A stretch of 64,000 bases of DNA from Lysinibacillus capsici. Its GTDB lineage: Bacteria > Bacillota > Bacilli > Bacillales_A > Planococcaceae. Where the stretch lies: positions 1 through 64,000 of the forward strand of contig NZ_PXXX01000025.1 of assembly GCF_003367505.1 (NCBI RefSeq), read 5' to 3'. A program made the position numbers and the translations under genes. The notes below the pieces were generated by a model. It saw nothing but the letters and a program-made list of their open reading frames with translations, searched no databases and had not been told where the DNA came from. Below, in pieces: positions 9,176 through 18,116 of this stretch. Every line of letters starts with the position of its first letter. Within the stretch, counting starts at the first letter, position 1.

Positions 9176-9988
9176 CTATACGATCGTTTGTTGTGATGCC
9201 ATCTGTAAAACTGTTTCCAATAAATTCTTTGTAAATGCTTCACCATTGTGAGGCGAGTAAGTTGTATTTTGTAAAAATTTTGGCTGTTTATCCTTTAAGT
9301 CTCCATGATTTGGTGTAAAACCTAAATCAGCCATTGCAAGCATGCCATAATCCATAATAGAATCACCTGCTGCTATATGCACATCGTATGTACAGAACTC
9401 TTTTATATATTCTATAGCCGCTTCCTTTGTCAGCACCTTGGGCATAAAATACAATTTTTTTCCTTGTAGCAGAACATGCCAACCATGCATATCAAACTCT
9501 TGAATCATCGCTTGTAATTCATCGTATGGTAAAATATCAATATCTACATGATGTACATAAAAAAGCTCATCTATATACAGAGATTGTTGTAGCCATGTAT
9601 CAGATTTAATTGTCTGAAAAAGCTTTAGCATATCCATACGAGGGATCGAGGAATCTTCAATACGTCTAGATAATGTTTGTGTCCATTTTTCATATGGCTG
9701 ACCCTTTTCTACTATTGTACCCCCATTGCTTGTAATTGCAAAAGCAGGGCATAAATCATGAATAAAATGGATTCTTTTATATTGATGTAAAGCTCTTGTC
9801 GTAACAGGTACAAATAAAGTATGTTGGTGTACCTGTTGCAATAGGGGTGCTGTTGCCTGTGTCATCATACTCATTGCTGTTTCGTCCTTGTGTTCAACGA
9901 CGATTGTCTCTGTAGCTGGCGGAAACATCTCCATCATGCGTTTAGAATAAATAAGGGTTCTATCTAAATCAGATGTAAATAATATCAT
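9176..9988 (-). CDS. HAD-superfamily phosphatase of the Ter module
   Basis: This 270-aa Cof-like HAD hydrolase has motif I as FTSDLDRTL (nucleophile and acid Asp pair) and motif IV as AAGDSIMDYGML. A cap domain between them makes it a small-molecule phosphatase candidate. The start is ATG 9988: AGGAG lies six bases upstream in the gap after the StiP stop at 10000. The track-length reading that begins inside StiP is not needed. Position between StiP and YceG suggests it removes a phosphate from the product of the phosphoribosyltransferase branch; that is inference. Confidence 0.82.
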   Translation of the reverse strand: MILFTSDLDRTLIYSKRMMEMFPPATETIVVEHKDETAMSMMTQATAPLLQQVHQHTLFVPVTTRALHQYKRIHFIHDLCPAFAITSNGGTIVEKGQPYEKWTQTLSRRIEDSSIPRMDMLKLFQTIKSDTWLQQSLYIDELFYVHHVDIDILPYDELQAMIQEFDMHGWHVLLQGKKLYFMPKVLTKEAAIEYIKEFCTYDVHIAAGDSIMDYGMLAMADLGFTPNHGDLKDKQPKFLQNTTYSPHNGEAFTKNLLETVLQMASQQTIV

Positions 9989-9999
9989 CATATTCTCCT

Positions 10000-11100
10000 C
10001 TATAATTCTTTGATCAAACCACAACATGCATAGGACATATTCGAATACTCTTCAATCAATACATTTTTTTCCTGCGCTAATAATAAAATATGTTTCAATT
10101 CATGCATGTACTGTGGATTAATTAAAATCTTCCAAGGTATCCTTCTCAGCAAAACTCTTGTCGTTTCCCCAACACCTGGCTTAATGAAATGTATATTATC
10201 AATACCAAAATCTCGTTGAATTATTTGCACGGACTTCATACCCTCCCATGTAATTGGAGAGATTTCTTGCTCTTGAATTTGTTGCACAATTTTACTCTGT
10301 ACTTGTTCAAAACATGTGACGATACGCTCTATGTACAGATTGGAGACATCTATTGCCTCTAATTCTTTGTAGTATTTTGCACCATGAAAATCGTTTGCAT
10401 CCATAAACTGCAAATTTAATACCGTTCTACTTACTAATCCAGATACAGTGGAATTTAAACAAGCAGATGGTATTAAAAAATCCTCACGAGTTCCATAAAT
10501 AGCTGCACAATGGCCAGGATCAGCCAAAACAGCTAAATCGGCACTTAACTGTTCTTGATATTGTAAATTAAACTTTTGGCAGGATTGAATTAATTCATTG
10601 GTAATTGCCCCTTTTCCTGTCCAACCATCAATAAATTGCAGACTTCCTAGAGGATGCTGTGTCAAAATATAACGAATTGCCGTTTCATCAAACCCACGAC
10701 CTCGCAGTATAGAAATGGAGTAATGTGGAACATTCACATGATAATGCATGGCTATATACCGTTTGATTAAAATACCAATGGGTGTACCTGCACGAGCTAA
10801 ACTCACAAGAATTAAATTTTCTAATCCTCTTTTTTCAATGATTTGCTCTGCCACTACTCCAACGGCGATTGCTATTCTTTCTGCATGAACATCTAGCGCT
10901 TTATAAAAAAGATTCATGTAGGTATCCGATGGTTGCTTCTCCACTGGCAGCATTTCCGAATAATGTATACCCGATTGAATGAGTTGTTCACGTTTCTCAT
11001 TATCCATTTCAAGGAATGCACTTCCAATATCACGCAATAAAAAAATAACGTCCTCTGGTGCATAACTCCCCATTTTATCTGGCTGCAAAGTCGATATCAT
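10000..11100 (-). CDS. StiP family protein of the Ter module (putative cysteine protease)
   Basis: This 366-aa protein matches the family annotated as cysteine protease StiP (TerIIP-like), found only in Ter clusters. The enzymatic label is a prediction. Seen here are LVSLARAGTPIGILIKRY (about residues 95-112) and LADPGHCAAIYGTRED (about 190-205), resembling conserved blocks. The C-terminus has a CC pair (YACCGLIKEL). The ATG overlaps the PRTase stop by four bases and has GGAGG seven bases upstream inside that gene. Tight coupling implies a joint pathway with the PRTase. Confidence 0.78.
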   Translation of the reverse strand: MISTLQPDKMGSYAPEDVIFLLRDIGSAFLEMDNEKREQLIQSGIHYSEMLPVEKQPSDTYMNLFYKALDVHAERIAIAVGVVAEQIIEKRGLENLILVSLARAGTPIGILIKRYIAMHYHVNVPHYSISILRGRGFDETAIRYILTQHPLGSLQFIDGWTGKGAITNELIQSCQKFNLQYQEQLSADLAVLADPGHCAAIYGTREDFLIPSACLNSTVSGLVSRTVLNLQFMDANDFHGAKYYKELEAIDVSNLYIERIVTCFEQVQSKIVQQIQEQEISPITWEGMKSVQIIQRDFGIDNIHFIKPGVGETTRVLLRRIPWKILINPQYMHELKHILLLAQEKNVLIEEYSNMSYACCGLIKEL

Positions 11101-12452
11101 CGTTCTACCTCCAATTCATGCATACTAATTACATATACTTTGGCGTTAGTGGCTTCTTGTAATGCCTTTACCACACGAGCAACTACCTCTTTACTTGCTA
11201 TACGTTCCACTATGAAAAAAAGTTCCGTGTAAGACTGGCTTTGAAGATTATATAAAAAATTAGTGACCCCGTTATTTTCTGGACTTTCAAAGGCTATTTT
11301 ATCGTTAATCGTATATCCTAAATCATCCGTACAATAGATTGGACTACGAGTAGTTGACTGAAAATAAACATCATTTCCTAAATAAGAGGCAATTTGCATA
11401 GGAACATACATGAACTCACCCGTGCCAATAACAAGCGCTGGTCCATTTCTTAGCTCTTGTAATTCCATAGCAATAGCTTGTATCGTTTGCTTTTGGTCAA
11501 CATGCTGTTTTGACGTGAGCATAAATCTCCCTGTTGCTAGTAAATAGGGGTACTTATTTATTAATCCATTCTCCGCAACAGAACGATAGAATTTGCGATC
11601 AACAGATACTTGAATCGGACAAATGTCCATATCTCGTGCAACCTGTGTTAGTAAGTTTGGTTGTGTACTGGTTAAGCTTGGAATGCCTGAACAGCTAAAA
11701 TTCCCACACATAATGGAGATGAATTCTATAGAGATACCCCATTGTACTTCTAATTGCTGAAAGATTGTTTGCTGCTGTTGGGAACGCCAATCTAAAATAG
11801 ATAGTACCGCATATTGTCTCACTAAAGGAAATTTCTGTATTAAAGTCTCAATAATATTAATGACCGTATTTCCAGTAGTAATCTCATCATCAATTAACAC
11901 AATGCGCTTAGCTTGCAGTAAAAATTCTGGTTCCTCCGTATAAATTCTATGGCTTGTCGCATGTGAATGTTCTTCTTCAAACGTAACAAATGGCTCAAAA
12001 TCGGGCAACACTTCACGTGTTGTGTGGATATACATAGCATTCGAGTGAAAGGCATTAAATACTGCGTGTCCAAGTGCTGTTGCTGTCTCAGCAAAGCCAA
12101 TAAACAATGTTTCATCCGTTAATTCTAGGGTTCCTTCTATGGATTTTTGTACTTCATCCAAATTAGCTCCGTCTTTTAAAGCTGTAACGACAGACGAAGC
12201 CATTACCTTTTGTCCCGTAAGATGCTGCTGATACATCATTGCTAAAAGAGTTCCTGTCAGTAAAGGGATTTGCGGACGGACAGCCAAATGTTTGCCTAGT
12301 ACCGTGCTTACAAACAAAAATTGTCTCTTCTTATTAATCCGAGCCGCCATTCTAAACAAATCGGTTAGCGCAAAATTATGCGGATTGTAGGTAATTTCAA
12401 TATCAATTGAATAATTCGGTAAAATGTTTAATTTACTCATTTGTTGTTGCAT
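11097..12452 (-). CDS. Phosphoribosyltransferase-family protein of the Ter module
   Basis: The 451-aa protein carries a type I PRTase PRPP loop, VLIDDEITTGNTVINII, near residue 190. An N-terminal extension and a C-terminal domain of the TRSP type follow the core. PRTases join PRPP and a base or release a base; the substrate is unknown. In comparative-genomic work on Ter systems such enzymes were proposed to make a nucleoside-like metabolite. The start is ATG 12452 (AGGTGG eight bases upstream), overlapping the lyase by 20 bases; ATG 12440 is an alternative. It overlaps the next gene by four bases. Confidence 0.83.
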   Translation of the reverse strand: MQQQMSKLNILPNYSIDIEITYNPHNFALTDLFRMAARINKKRQFLFVSTVLGKHLAVRPQIPLLTGTLLAMMYQQHLTGQKVMASSVVTALKDGANLDEVQKSIEGTLELTDETLFIGFAETATALGHAVFNAFHSNAMYIHTTREVLPDFEPFVTFEEEHSHATSHRIYTEEPEFLLQAKRIVLIDDEITTGNTVINIIETLIQKFPLVRQYAVLSILDWRSQQQQTIFQQLEVQWGISIEFISIMCGNFSCSGIPSLTSTQPNLLTQVARDMDICPIQVSVDRKFYRSVAENGLINKYPYLLATGRFMLTSKQHVDQKQTIQAIAMELQELRNGPALVIGTGEFMYVPMQIASYLGNDVYFQSTTRSPIYCTDDLGYTINDKIAFESPENNGVTNFLYNLQSQSYTELFFIVERIASKEVVARVVKALQEATNAKVYVISMHELEVER

Positions 12453-13626
12453 ATACACTACCACCTATTTCAGACTGTAATAAAAGTGAGGCAAAATCGA
12501 CAGATTCATGATAAACACCATAGACATGAGCCTGTTTTAAAATCCGTTGTGCCCATCTCATATGTGGCTTAATTTCATTCATTTTATTAGCATAGTGACT
12601 TTTCATAACACCTTTTTGTCCATCATTATTTTCTATAATACTTAGCGCATCTAAGTATTCCTCATACGAAATAGCATACAGGGCATGCACAACACGGATA
12701 TGGCTCGGATGAATAATTGTTTTTCCCACTATGCCATTTTGTTTATCCATTAAAACTTCTTTCATTAATCCATCTAAACAATCGTCTAATAACGCTTTCC
12801 TTGTATCAAGCGCGCCTTTCTCACTAAATGGTGTCACTCTAAGTGCGGGCTTTAATACACGCTGATTATTAAAATACTCCCACACAGGCCCAGAAATAAT
12901 AAAACCATCTTCCTCACGACCTAAGATATTGACAATATCTGCAATACAATCTCGTATGACACTAATATCATAAATGGTAGAATCCATACGCCGGCGAATT
13001 CCGTAAATACCACAAAAATCGGTAGCACCAATTCGTACATTTAATACACGGGCTTTGTATTGATGTAGAACCGCTTTAATGTCTAATAACGCTTCCATGC
13101 GAGATTCCTTATATAGTACCTCACGACTTTCTAAAATTGGCATACCATATAAAATTAAATCATTTTCTAAAATGGTTTGTTCAAGCAACTCGAAATAACG
13201 GGCACCCTGTTCTGCTGTAAACTTCGGAAAGACATAGCCAGTTAATATTTCTTGCTTTTTCCCTAAAACAGTTGTTAGCCTTTGAAATTGCTCAACATGA
13301 CGTACTCGAACAAAAAGTAAAGGGAGCTCCTGAAGTAATAGCTGTTTTTGCTGATAGAGTGCATATAATTCACTAATATCCTCTATCAGCTTAGCTTCAC
13401 AATCTACTAACTCTGCATCTCCAACTGCATCCTCCAAATCAATGACAAGTGATGTGAGTTCCTTATATTTTTGTGATCGGATCAAGCTCACAATCGTAGG
13501 CATGGAAGCTGGCATATACAAAGTCGCACCTAGGGCATATGACAAAATATCCGCCGTTTCCCATTTTGTAAACGGCTGTGGCTTCTTATAAAAAATCATC
13601 TCTGCTTCTGTTGCAAAATGTTGCAT
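12433..13626 (-). CDS. HpcH/HpaI aldolase/citrate-lyase-like enzyme of the Ter module
   Basis: This 397-aa TIM-barrel C-C bond lyase candidate has LVIDLEDAVGDAE (about residues 60-72), which carries the acidic metal-binding motif of the CitE/HpcH fold. IGATDFCGIYGIRRRMDSTI (about 200-220) is typical of the Ter-linked subgroup. The substrate is unknown. The start is ATG with GGGGAGAGG five bases upstream. It heads a tightly packed run of enzyme genes. A strong terminator lies only 35 bases upstream, so expression may depend on read-through or on a promoter not recognised here. Confidence 0.82.
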   Translation of the reverse strand: MQHFATEAEMIFYKKPQPFTKWETADILSYALGATLYMPASMPTIVSLIRSQKYKELTSLVIDLEDAVGDAELVDCEAKLIEDISELYALYQQKQLLLQELPLLFVRVRHVEQFQRLTTVLGKKQEILTGYVFPKFTAEQGARYFELLEQTILENDLILYGMPILESREVLYKESRMEALLDIKAVLHQYKARVLNVRIGATDFCGIYGIRRRMDSTIYDISVIRDCIADIVNILGREEDGFIISGPVWEYFNNQRVLKPALRVTPFSEKGALDTRKALLDDCLDGLMKEVLMDKQNGIVGKTIIHPSHIRVVHALYAISYEEYLDALSIIENNDGQKGVMKSHYANKMNEIKPHMRWAQRILKQAHVYGVYHESVDFASLLLQSEIGGSVYATTNE

Positions 13627-13660
13627 CTAATCCTCTCCCCAGTAACTATGCCTTTTGTGA

Positions 13661-13705
13661 AAAAAGCACTGTATCAGCCTGTTCCATACAGACTAATACA
13701 GTGCC
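13661..13705 (-). terminator. Strong terminator between the TerD genes and the enzyme genes
   Basis: On the minus strand GCACTGTAT pairs with ATACAGTGC, with further pairing of the inner CTGT/ACAG segments, then six T. It follows the stop of the terC remnant by five bases and probably was the terC terminator. It separates the TerD transcript from the lyase-to-telA run. Confidence 0.85.
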
Positions 13706-13709
13706 TTGT

Positions 13710-13913
13710 TTACACTGCTATTTTCTTCTTCAACTTGTAAATAACAAATGTCAATAAGAATGCAGCTATTAAAATAATAACGAAAATTTCATGCGAAGGA
13801 TGGTAGCCCCAATATACTAACACACATTTTCAGTGTATTATGATAAGCCCCTGTTACATCTGCTAGTTTAAAAACTGTGCATATGTATTTAATATCTCAT
13901 TTAATACATCCAC
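13710..13913 (-). pseudogene. Decayed terC (TerC-family membrane protein) remnant
   Basis: One reading frame starts at GTG 13913, seven bases after a good GGAGG (13921-13925), and encodes MDVLNEILNTYAQFLN before TAG at 13863. In the same frame the sequence resumes near 13823 and ends with a hydrophobic helix and a basic tail (HPSHEIFVIILIAAFLLTF, then YKLKKKIAV, stop 13710). Both pieces resemble the two ends of TerC/YceF proteins as remembered. About 200 bases remain of an expected ~770, so most membrane segments are deleted. The position between TerD genes and terminator is where terC sits in Bacillus. The TerC identity is inference. Confidence 0.55.
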
Positions 13914-13947
13914 ATCAGATCCTCCACCATGCACCTATGTCCCATAG

Positions 13948-14523
13948 TTACTGTAGGCCATATGCATTGATTAAAGCAGCTAGTCCACCCTGGTAACCTG
14001 AACCTACTGCAGCAAATTTCCACTCACCATTATGTCGGTACAGCTCACAAAATACTACAGCCGTTTCAATACTGAAATCTTCACCTAAATCGTAACGCAA
14101 TACCTCTGATCCCGACTCTTCGTTCGTCAATCGTACATAGGCATTTAAGACTTGCCCGAAGTTTTGATGACGTCCCTCGGCATCGTAAATAGTAACTGTC
14201 ACTACAATTTTTTCTATTTGAGGTGATACTTGCTTTAAGTTGACAAGAATTTTTTCATCATCCCCATCCCCTGCACCTGTACGATTATCTCCTGTATGGA
14301 CAACAGACTGGTCTGGGCTGGCTAGATTATTATAGAAAATAAAGTCCTGTTCATTACGACATTTACCTGAAGCATCTAGTAAAAATACAGATGCATCCAG
14401 GTCAAAGTCTTGTCCACCATCAAATTGCTTTACATCCCATCCTAAACCAATGCCAATGCTATTTAAGCCTGGATCTTGCTTTGTTAAATCAATGCGTTGC
14501 CCTTTACTTAATTGTATAGCCAT
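13948..14523 (-). CDS. yceE: TerD family stress protein (YceE-like)
   Basis: This 191-aa TerD-domain protein folds as a beta-sandwich that binds calcium. Acidic loops FDLDASVFLLD (about residue 41) and GAGDGDDEKILV (about residue 82) match the calcium sites. The signature [20 protein letters not shown] lies near the C-terminus. It is cytosolic with no signal peptide. In B. subtilis paralogues are induced by envelope and general stress. It is third of three tandem TerD genes, with a 34-base gap to the second. The terC remnant follows it. Confidence 0.92.
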   Translation of the reverse strand: MAIQLSKGQRIDLTKQDPGLNSIGIGLGWDVKQFDGGQDFDLDASVFLLDASGKCRNEQDFIFYNNLASPDQSVVHTGDNRTGAGDGDDEKILVNLKQVSPQIEKIVVTVTIYDAEGRHQNFGQVLNAYVRLTNEESGSEVLRYDLGEDFSIETAVVFCELYRHNGEWKFAAVGSGYQGGLAALINAYGLQ

Positions 14524-14557
14524 TCAAAAATCTCCCTTTCCGTCCAAAGATGAAATT

Positions 14558-15139
14558 TTAGTTTACACTTAAGCCATAATCATTACATAAAGCAGCTAAG
14601 CCACCTTGATAGCCTGCACCAATCGCATTAAATTTCCATTCTCCGTTATGACGATATAATTCCCCTACAACAATAGCTGTTTCAATACTGAAGTCCTCGC
14701 CTAAATCATAGCGAATAATTTCTTCGTTGGAAGCAGCATTCATAATACGAATATAGGCATTAGACACCATACCGAAGTTTTGACTGCGAGACTCTGCATC
14801 ATGAATGGTTACTGTGAAGGCTAGTCGCTGAACATGAGCAGGTACTTGAGTTAATGCCACTTTCACCACTTCATCGTCACCTTCGCCTACACCTGTTAAA
14901 TTATCGCCTGAATGCTCAACTGAACCATTGCCACCTGTAGTGTTGTTATAAAAAATAAAATCATTTTGATCTGCAACTTTACCTGTATCAGCAAGTAAAA
15001 ACACAGAGGAGTCTAAGTCAAAATCATGACCACCATCATATTTATTTGTATCCCAGCCTAAACCTACAACCACATTCGTTAATCCTGGATTTGTTTTAGT
15101 TAAATCTACCTTTTGACCTTTTTGTAGTGAAATGCCCAT
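14558..15139 (-). CDS. yceD: TerD family stress protein (YceD-like)
   Basis: The 193-aa product is very close to B. subtilis YceD as remembered, with [20 protein letters not shown] at the first calcium site and [12 protein letters not shown] at the second. The tail [16 protein letters not shown] is shared with its downstream neighbour, pointing to recent duplication. ATG is preceded by AGGAGG. It lies between the other two TerD genes with 30- and 34-base gaps and no promoter seen, so the three are one operon. Confidence 0.93.
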   Translation of the reverse strand: MGISLQKGQKVDLTKTNPGLTNVVVGLGWDTNKYDGGHDFDLDSSVFLLADTGKVADQNDFIFYNNTTGGNGSVEHSGDNLTGVGEGDDEVVKVALTQVPAHVQRLAFTVTIHDAESRSQNFGMVSNAYIRIMNAASNEEIIRYDLGEDFSIETAIVVGELYRHNGEWKFNAIGAGYQGGLAALCNDYGLSVN

Positions 15140-15169
15140 AATTTTTATTCCTCCTATTTAGTCAATTAT

Positions 15170-15787
15170 TTATTGATATCTTCGAACAACGTCGCCAAGC
15201 TTTATGTCATTTGTTCCCGTACCAACCGCAGCAAATTTCCATTCGTTATTATGACGGTAAATTTCTCCACATACTAACGTCGTTAAATTCGAATAATTAT
15301 CAGTTAAATTATAGCGAATTAGTTCGCTTCCTGTCCTGTCATCATACACACGAATATATGCATTATGAATCATACCAAAGTGTTGATTGCGACCTGCCGC
15401 ATCATAAATGTTTACAACAAACACAAGCTTGTTATATTGCGAAGGTACAGACGATAGTTCAATTGTAATTACCTCATCATCACCATCACCATCACCTGTT
15501 AAATTATCACCTGAATGTCGAACAGAACCGCAGCTACTTGTTAATTTTCCGAAATAAACAACATCGTCACCCGCTACAACCTTATCATCTTGTAACATTA
15601 ATACCGAAGCATCACAGTCGATACTTCTGCCACTGCCACTATTTCTGCTAGAAAATAAACCACCTAAAAAGCCGCCACTTTTCTCTTGGCCTACAGGGTC
15701 CCACCCTAAACCAACTTTAATTTTATTTAATCCTGCGTTACCCTTTGTTAAATCAACTCTTTGTCCTTTTTGTAAATTAATCCCCAA
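15170..15787 (-). CDS. yceC: TerD family stress protein (YceC-like) with Gly/Ser insert
   Basis: This 205-aa first TerD gene differs from the other two by a Gly/Ser-rich insert (GGFLGGLFSSRNSGSGRS, about residues 34-51) before the first calcium loop, where DCDASVLML replaces DLDSSVFLL. The insert is typical of YceC. The start is most likely TTG 15787: AGGAGG lies about nine bases upstream and the resulting N-terminus [19 protein letters not shown] sequence aligns with the paralogues. The GTG at 15796 would abut the ribosome site. It heads the TerD operon. Confidence 0.9.
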   Translation of the reverse strand: MGINLQKGQRVDLTKGNAGLNKIKVGLGWDPVGQEKSGGFLGGLFSSRNSGSGRSIDCDASVLMLQDDKVVAGDDVVYFGKLTSSCGSVRHSGDNLTGDGDGDDEVITIELSSVPSQYNKLVFVVNIYDAAGRNQHFGMIHNAYIRVYDDRTGSELIRYNLTDNYSNLTTLVCGEIYRHNNEWKFAAVGTGTNDIKLGDVVRRYQ

Positions 15788-16023
15788 TTCTAACACCCTC
15801 CTAAAATATGTATTTCAGTCGAAAGATTTTATGGTAAGCAATAATCTACTAAGCTAAAAGATTTCTACTTAAATTAAGTCTAAAATAACGTGACAAAAAA
15901 TTCAATTAATGGCTCCAAAAAGGTGTTTTCTCTTATTTTTGAAAGCCCCTCACGTCTTGTTCTATACTATAAAACGTTTTTGTAGTAAAAATGTTCCTTT
16001 TATATCCAATGGTCCAAGCAGCT

Positions 16024-16051
16024 AAAAAAACCTTCTAACTTGTAGAAGGCT
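16024..16051 (-). terminator. Terminator of the peptide ABC operon
   Basis: CCTTCTA pairs with TAGAAGG around a five-base loop; on the minus strand seven T follow. It lies 14 bases past the dppC stop. Between it and the TerD start (15788-16023) I see only an AT-rich promoter region with a possible TTGTCA/TTTAAG pair. Confidence 0.82.
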
Positions 16052-16064
16052 ATTGTCTTATTTA

Positions 16065-16961
16065 CTAACTTTTCATTTTTGGATCAAGTGCATCTCGTAG
16101 TCCATCACCCATTAGATTAAAGCCTAAAACTGTTAACATAATAGCTAAACCAGGGAAAATCATCGTCCACGGAGCATTTAATAAAAACTTCCGTGCATCC
16201 GCTAACATTTTTCCCCATTCTGGTGCTGGAGCTTGAGCCCCTAGCCCAAGAAAACCTAATGCTGCCGCTTCAATAATGGCTGTCGCAATTGCTAGTGTTC
16301 CCTGTACAATTATTGGGGTTATGGAATTCGGCAAAATATGCGAAAATAGAATTCGTGCATCACGCATACCAATTGCTTTTGCCGCTACTATATATTCCTC
16401 TTCCTTGACACTTAAAACCTTAGAACGGATTAAGCGCCCAAAATTCGGTACGTTAATAATAGCAATGGCGATTAATGCATTTTGTAAAGATGGACCAAGC
16501 ACTGATACTACTGCAATCGCTAGTAGCATACTAGGGAAAGCTAGCATAATATCAAAAATACGTGAAATTATCGTATCGATCCATTTTCCATAATAACCTG
16601 CAATGATGCCAAGTAAACTACCAATTATCACGGACAAAATAACAGAGAAAAAGCCTACCCATAGCGAAATCCTTGCACCGTGAATGATCCTGGAAAAAAT
16701 ATCCCGTCCAAAATCATCCGTTCCAAACCAATGATCAGCGGATGGTGCCAGTAAACGCTTCGTTAAATCTTGTTCATTGATGCCCTGTGGTGCAATGAAC
16801 GGACCAATGACAGCTAGTATAATAAAAAATATAACAATTCCTGCTCCAACAAGGGATACTTTACTCTTTTTAAAACTACGCCACCCTTCGAGCCATGGAC
16901 CTACTGCCTTTTCTCGAACTGGTGATACTTCTTTTTTTATATCGATTGCTCCAGTCATCAT
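16065..16961 (-). CDS. dppC: Peptide ABC transporter permease (DppC/OppC type)
   Basis: This 298-aa integral membrane protein has an N-terminal cytosolic stretch, a first membrane helix (about residues 38-58), a conserved LLAPSADHWFGTDDFGRDIF segment and five further helices. The EAA loop that docks on the ATPases is seen as EYIVAAKAIGMRDARILFSH. It pairs with DppB to form the membrane channel for di- or oligopeptides. It is the last gene of the operon, 12 bases after dppB. Substrate is not readable from permease sequence, so the dpp name is a family-level one. Confidence 0.88.
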   Translation of the reverse strand: MMTGAIDIKKEVSPVREKAVGPWLEGWRSFKKSKVSLVGAGIVIFFIILAVIGPFIAPQGINEQDLTKRLLAPSADHWFGTDDFGRDIFSRIIHGARISLWVGFFSVILSVIIGSLLGIIAGYYGKWIDTIISRIFDIMLAFPSMLLAIAVVSVLGPSLQNALIAIAIINVPNFGRLIRSKVLSVKEEEYIVAAKAIGMRDARILFSHILPNSITPIIVQGTLAIATAIIEAAALGFLGLGAQAPAPEWGKMLADARKFLLNAPWTMIFPGLAIMLTVLGFNLMGDGLRDALDPKMKS

Positions 16962-16973
16962 TGCAACTCCCTT

Positions 16974-17987
16974 CTATTTGTATTTAATCCGTGGGTCGAC
17001 TACTGTGTACAGTAAATCCACGATTAAGTTAATCATGATGAAAATAAATGCAACGACGAGAATACCTGATTGAATAACGGGATAATCCCTGAAGCCAATC
17101 GCATCATAAATATAACGACCAATTCCTGGCCAACTAAAAATCGTCTCTGTTAAAATGGCACCACCTAGCAGTAATCCAGTTTGTAGACCAATTACCGTTA
17201 ACACAGGAATAACTGCATTCTTTAATGCATGCTTATAAACAACAATAAACATTTTTTGTCCTTTTGCTCTTGCAGTCCTTACATAATCTGAACGCATAAC
17301 TTCCAGCATGGAGGACCTTGTGATTCTGGCAATGATAGCCATCGGAATCGTTGCAAGTGCTACTCCTGGTAATATTAATCGTTTTATAACTTCGATGAAT
17401 TGATCAAAGCGGCCTTGAATAAGCGTATCCAATAAATAGAAATGGGTTATGGCGGTAATTGGATTTCGCACATCTTCTCGACCAGATGTAGGCAGCCATC
17501 CAAGCTTACTACTAAATGTCCATTGCTCCATCAATCCAAGCCAGAACACGGGTACAGATACACCGATTAACGCTATAATCATTGCTGTATAATCAAACCA
17601 AGAATTTTGGAACCACGCAGAAATAATGCCAGCATTCACACCAATAACAATCGCAATGATCATCGCAAATAGTGCAAGTTCGGCCGTTGCTGCTAAGTAT
17701 GGGAAAATTTCTTCTGATACAGGTAGTTTCGTACGTAGGGAAACCCCTAAATCTCCCTGAAAAATACCTGCTAAGTAACTAAAATATTGTGTATACCAAG
17801 GCTTATCTAATCCTAAACTTGCGTTTAACGCCTCGACCGCCTCTTTTGTTGCCTGTTGTCCTAAAATAACTTGTGCTGGATTTCCAGGAATTGCCCGTAT
17901 CAACATAAAGACGATAAAAGTCATTCCAAGCAAAACTGGGATTAGTTGAAGTAAACGTCTCCCCATATAGTGAAGCATTTTCATCAC
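16974..17987 (-). CDS. dppB: Peptide ABC transporter permease (DppB/OppB type)
   Basis: This 337-aa protein shows the DppB/OppB N-terminus (RRLLQLIPVLLGMTFIVFML), the RAIPGNPA motif, six membrane helices and the EAA loop DYVRTARAKGQKMFIVVYKH. It forms the membrane pore with DppC. The gene follows the binding-protein gene after a 216-base gap that holds a hairpin repeat (18117-18166), an arrangement that usually allows more binding protein than permease to be made. Confidence 0.9.
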   Translation of the reverse strand: MMKMLHYMGRRLLQLIPVLLGMTFIVFMLIRAIPGNPAQVILGQQATKEAVEALNASLGLDKPWYTQYFSYLAGIFQGDLGVSLRTKLPVSEEIFPYLAATAELALFAMIIAIVIGVNAGIISAWFQNSWFDYTAMIIALIGVSVPVFWLGLMEQWTFSSKLGWLPTSGREDVRNPITAITHFYLLDTLIQGRFDQFIEVIKRLILPGVALATIPMAIIARITRSSMLEVMRSDYVRTARAKGQKMFIVVYKHALKNAVIPVLTVIGLQTGLLLGGAILTETIFSWPGIGRYIYDAIGFRDYPVIQSGILVVAFIFIMINLIVDLLYTVVDPRIKYK

Positions 17988-18116
17988 CTCTCTATGATTT
18001 TCATAATCTACTGTGAAGTCTTTATATACTGTTGAAAGGTTGAGCCTTCACTAAACGGTTTTGAATGTTTAGTTGAATTCTTTCATACAGGAAATAATCA
18101 TTATCTTTACTTGAAA

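Noticed and set aside
15788..16023. Sigma-B or ECF sigma promoter before the TerD operon
   Set aside because: B. subtilis relatives use such factors, but no GTTT/GGGTAT or TGAAAC/CGTC pair at correct spacing was found here.
18088..18106. Fur-box-like AAATAATCATTATCT between the binding-protein and dppB genes
   Set aside because: Only 12 of 15 positions match the 7-1-7 Fur pattern, and the site lies inside an operon without a promoter; chance in AT-rich DNA is likely.
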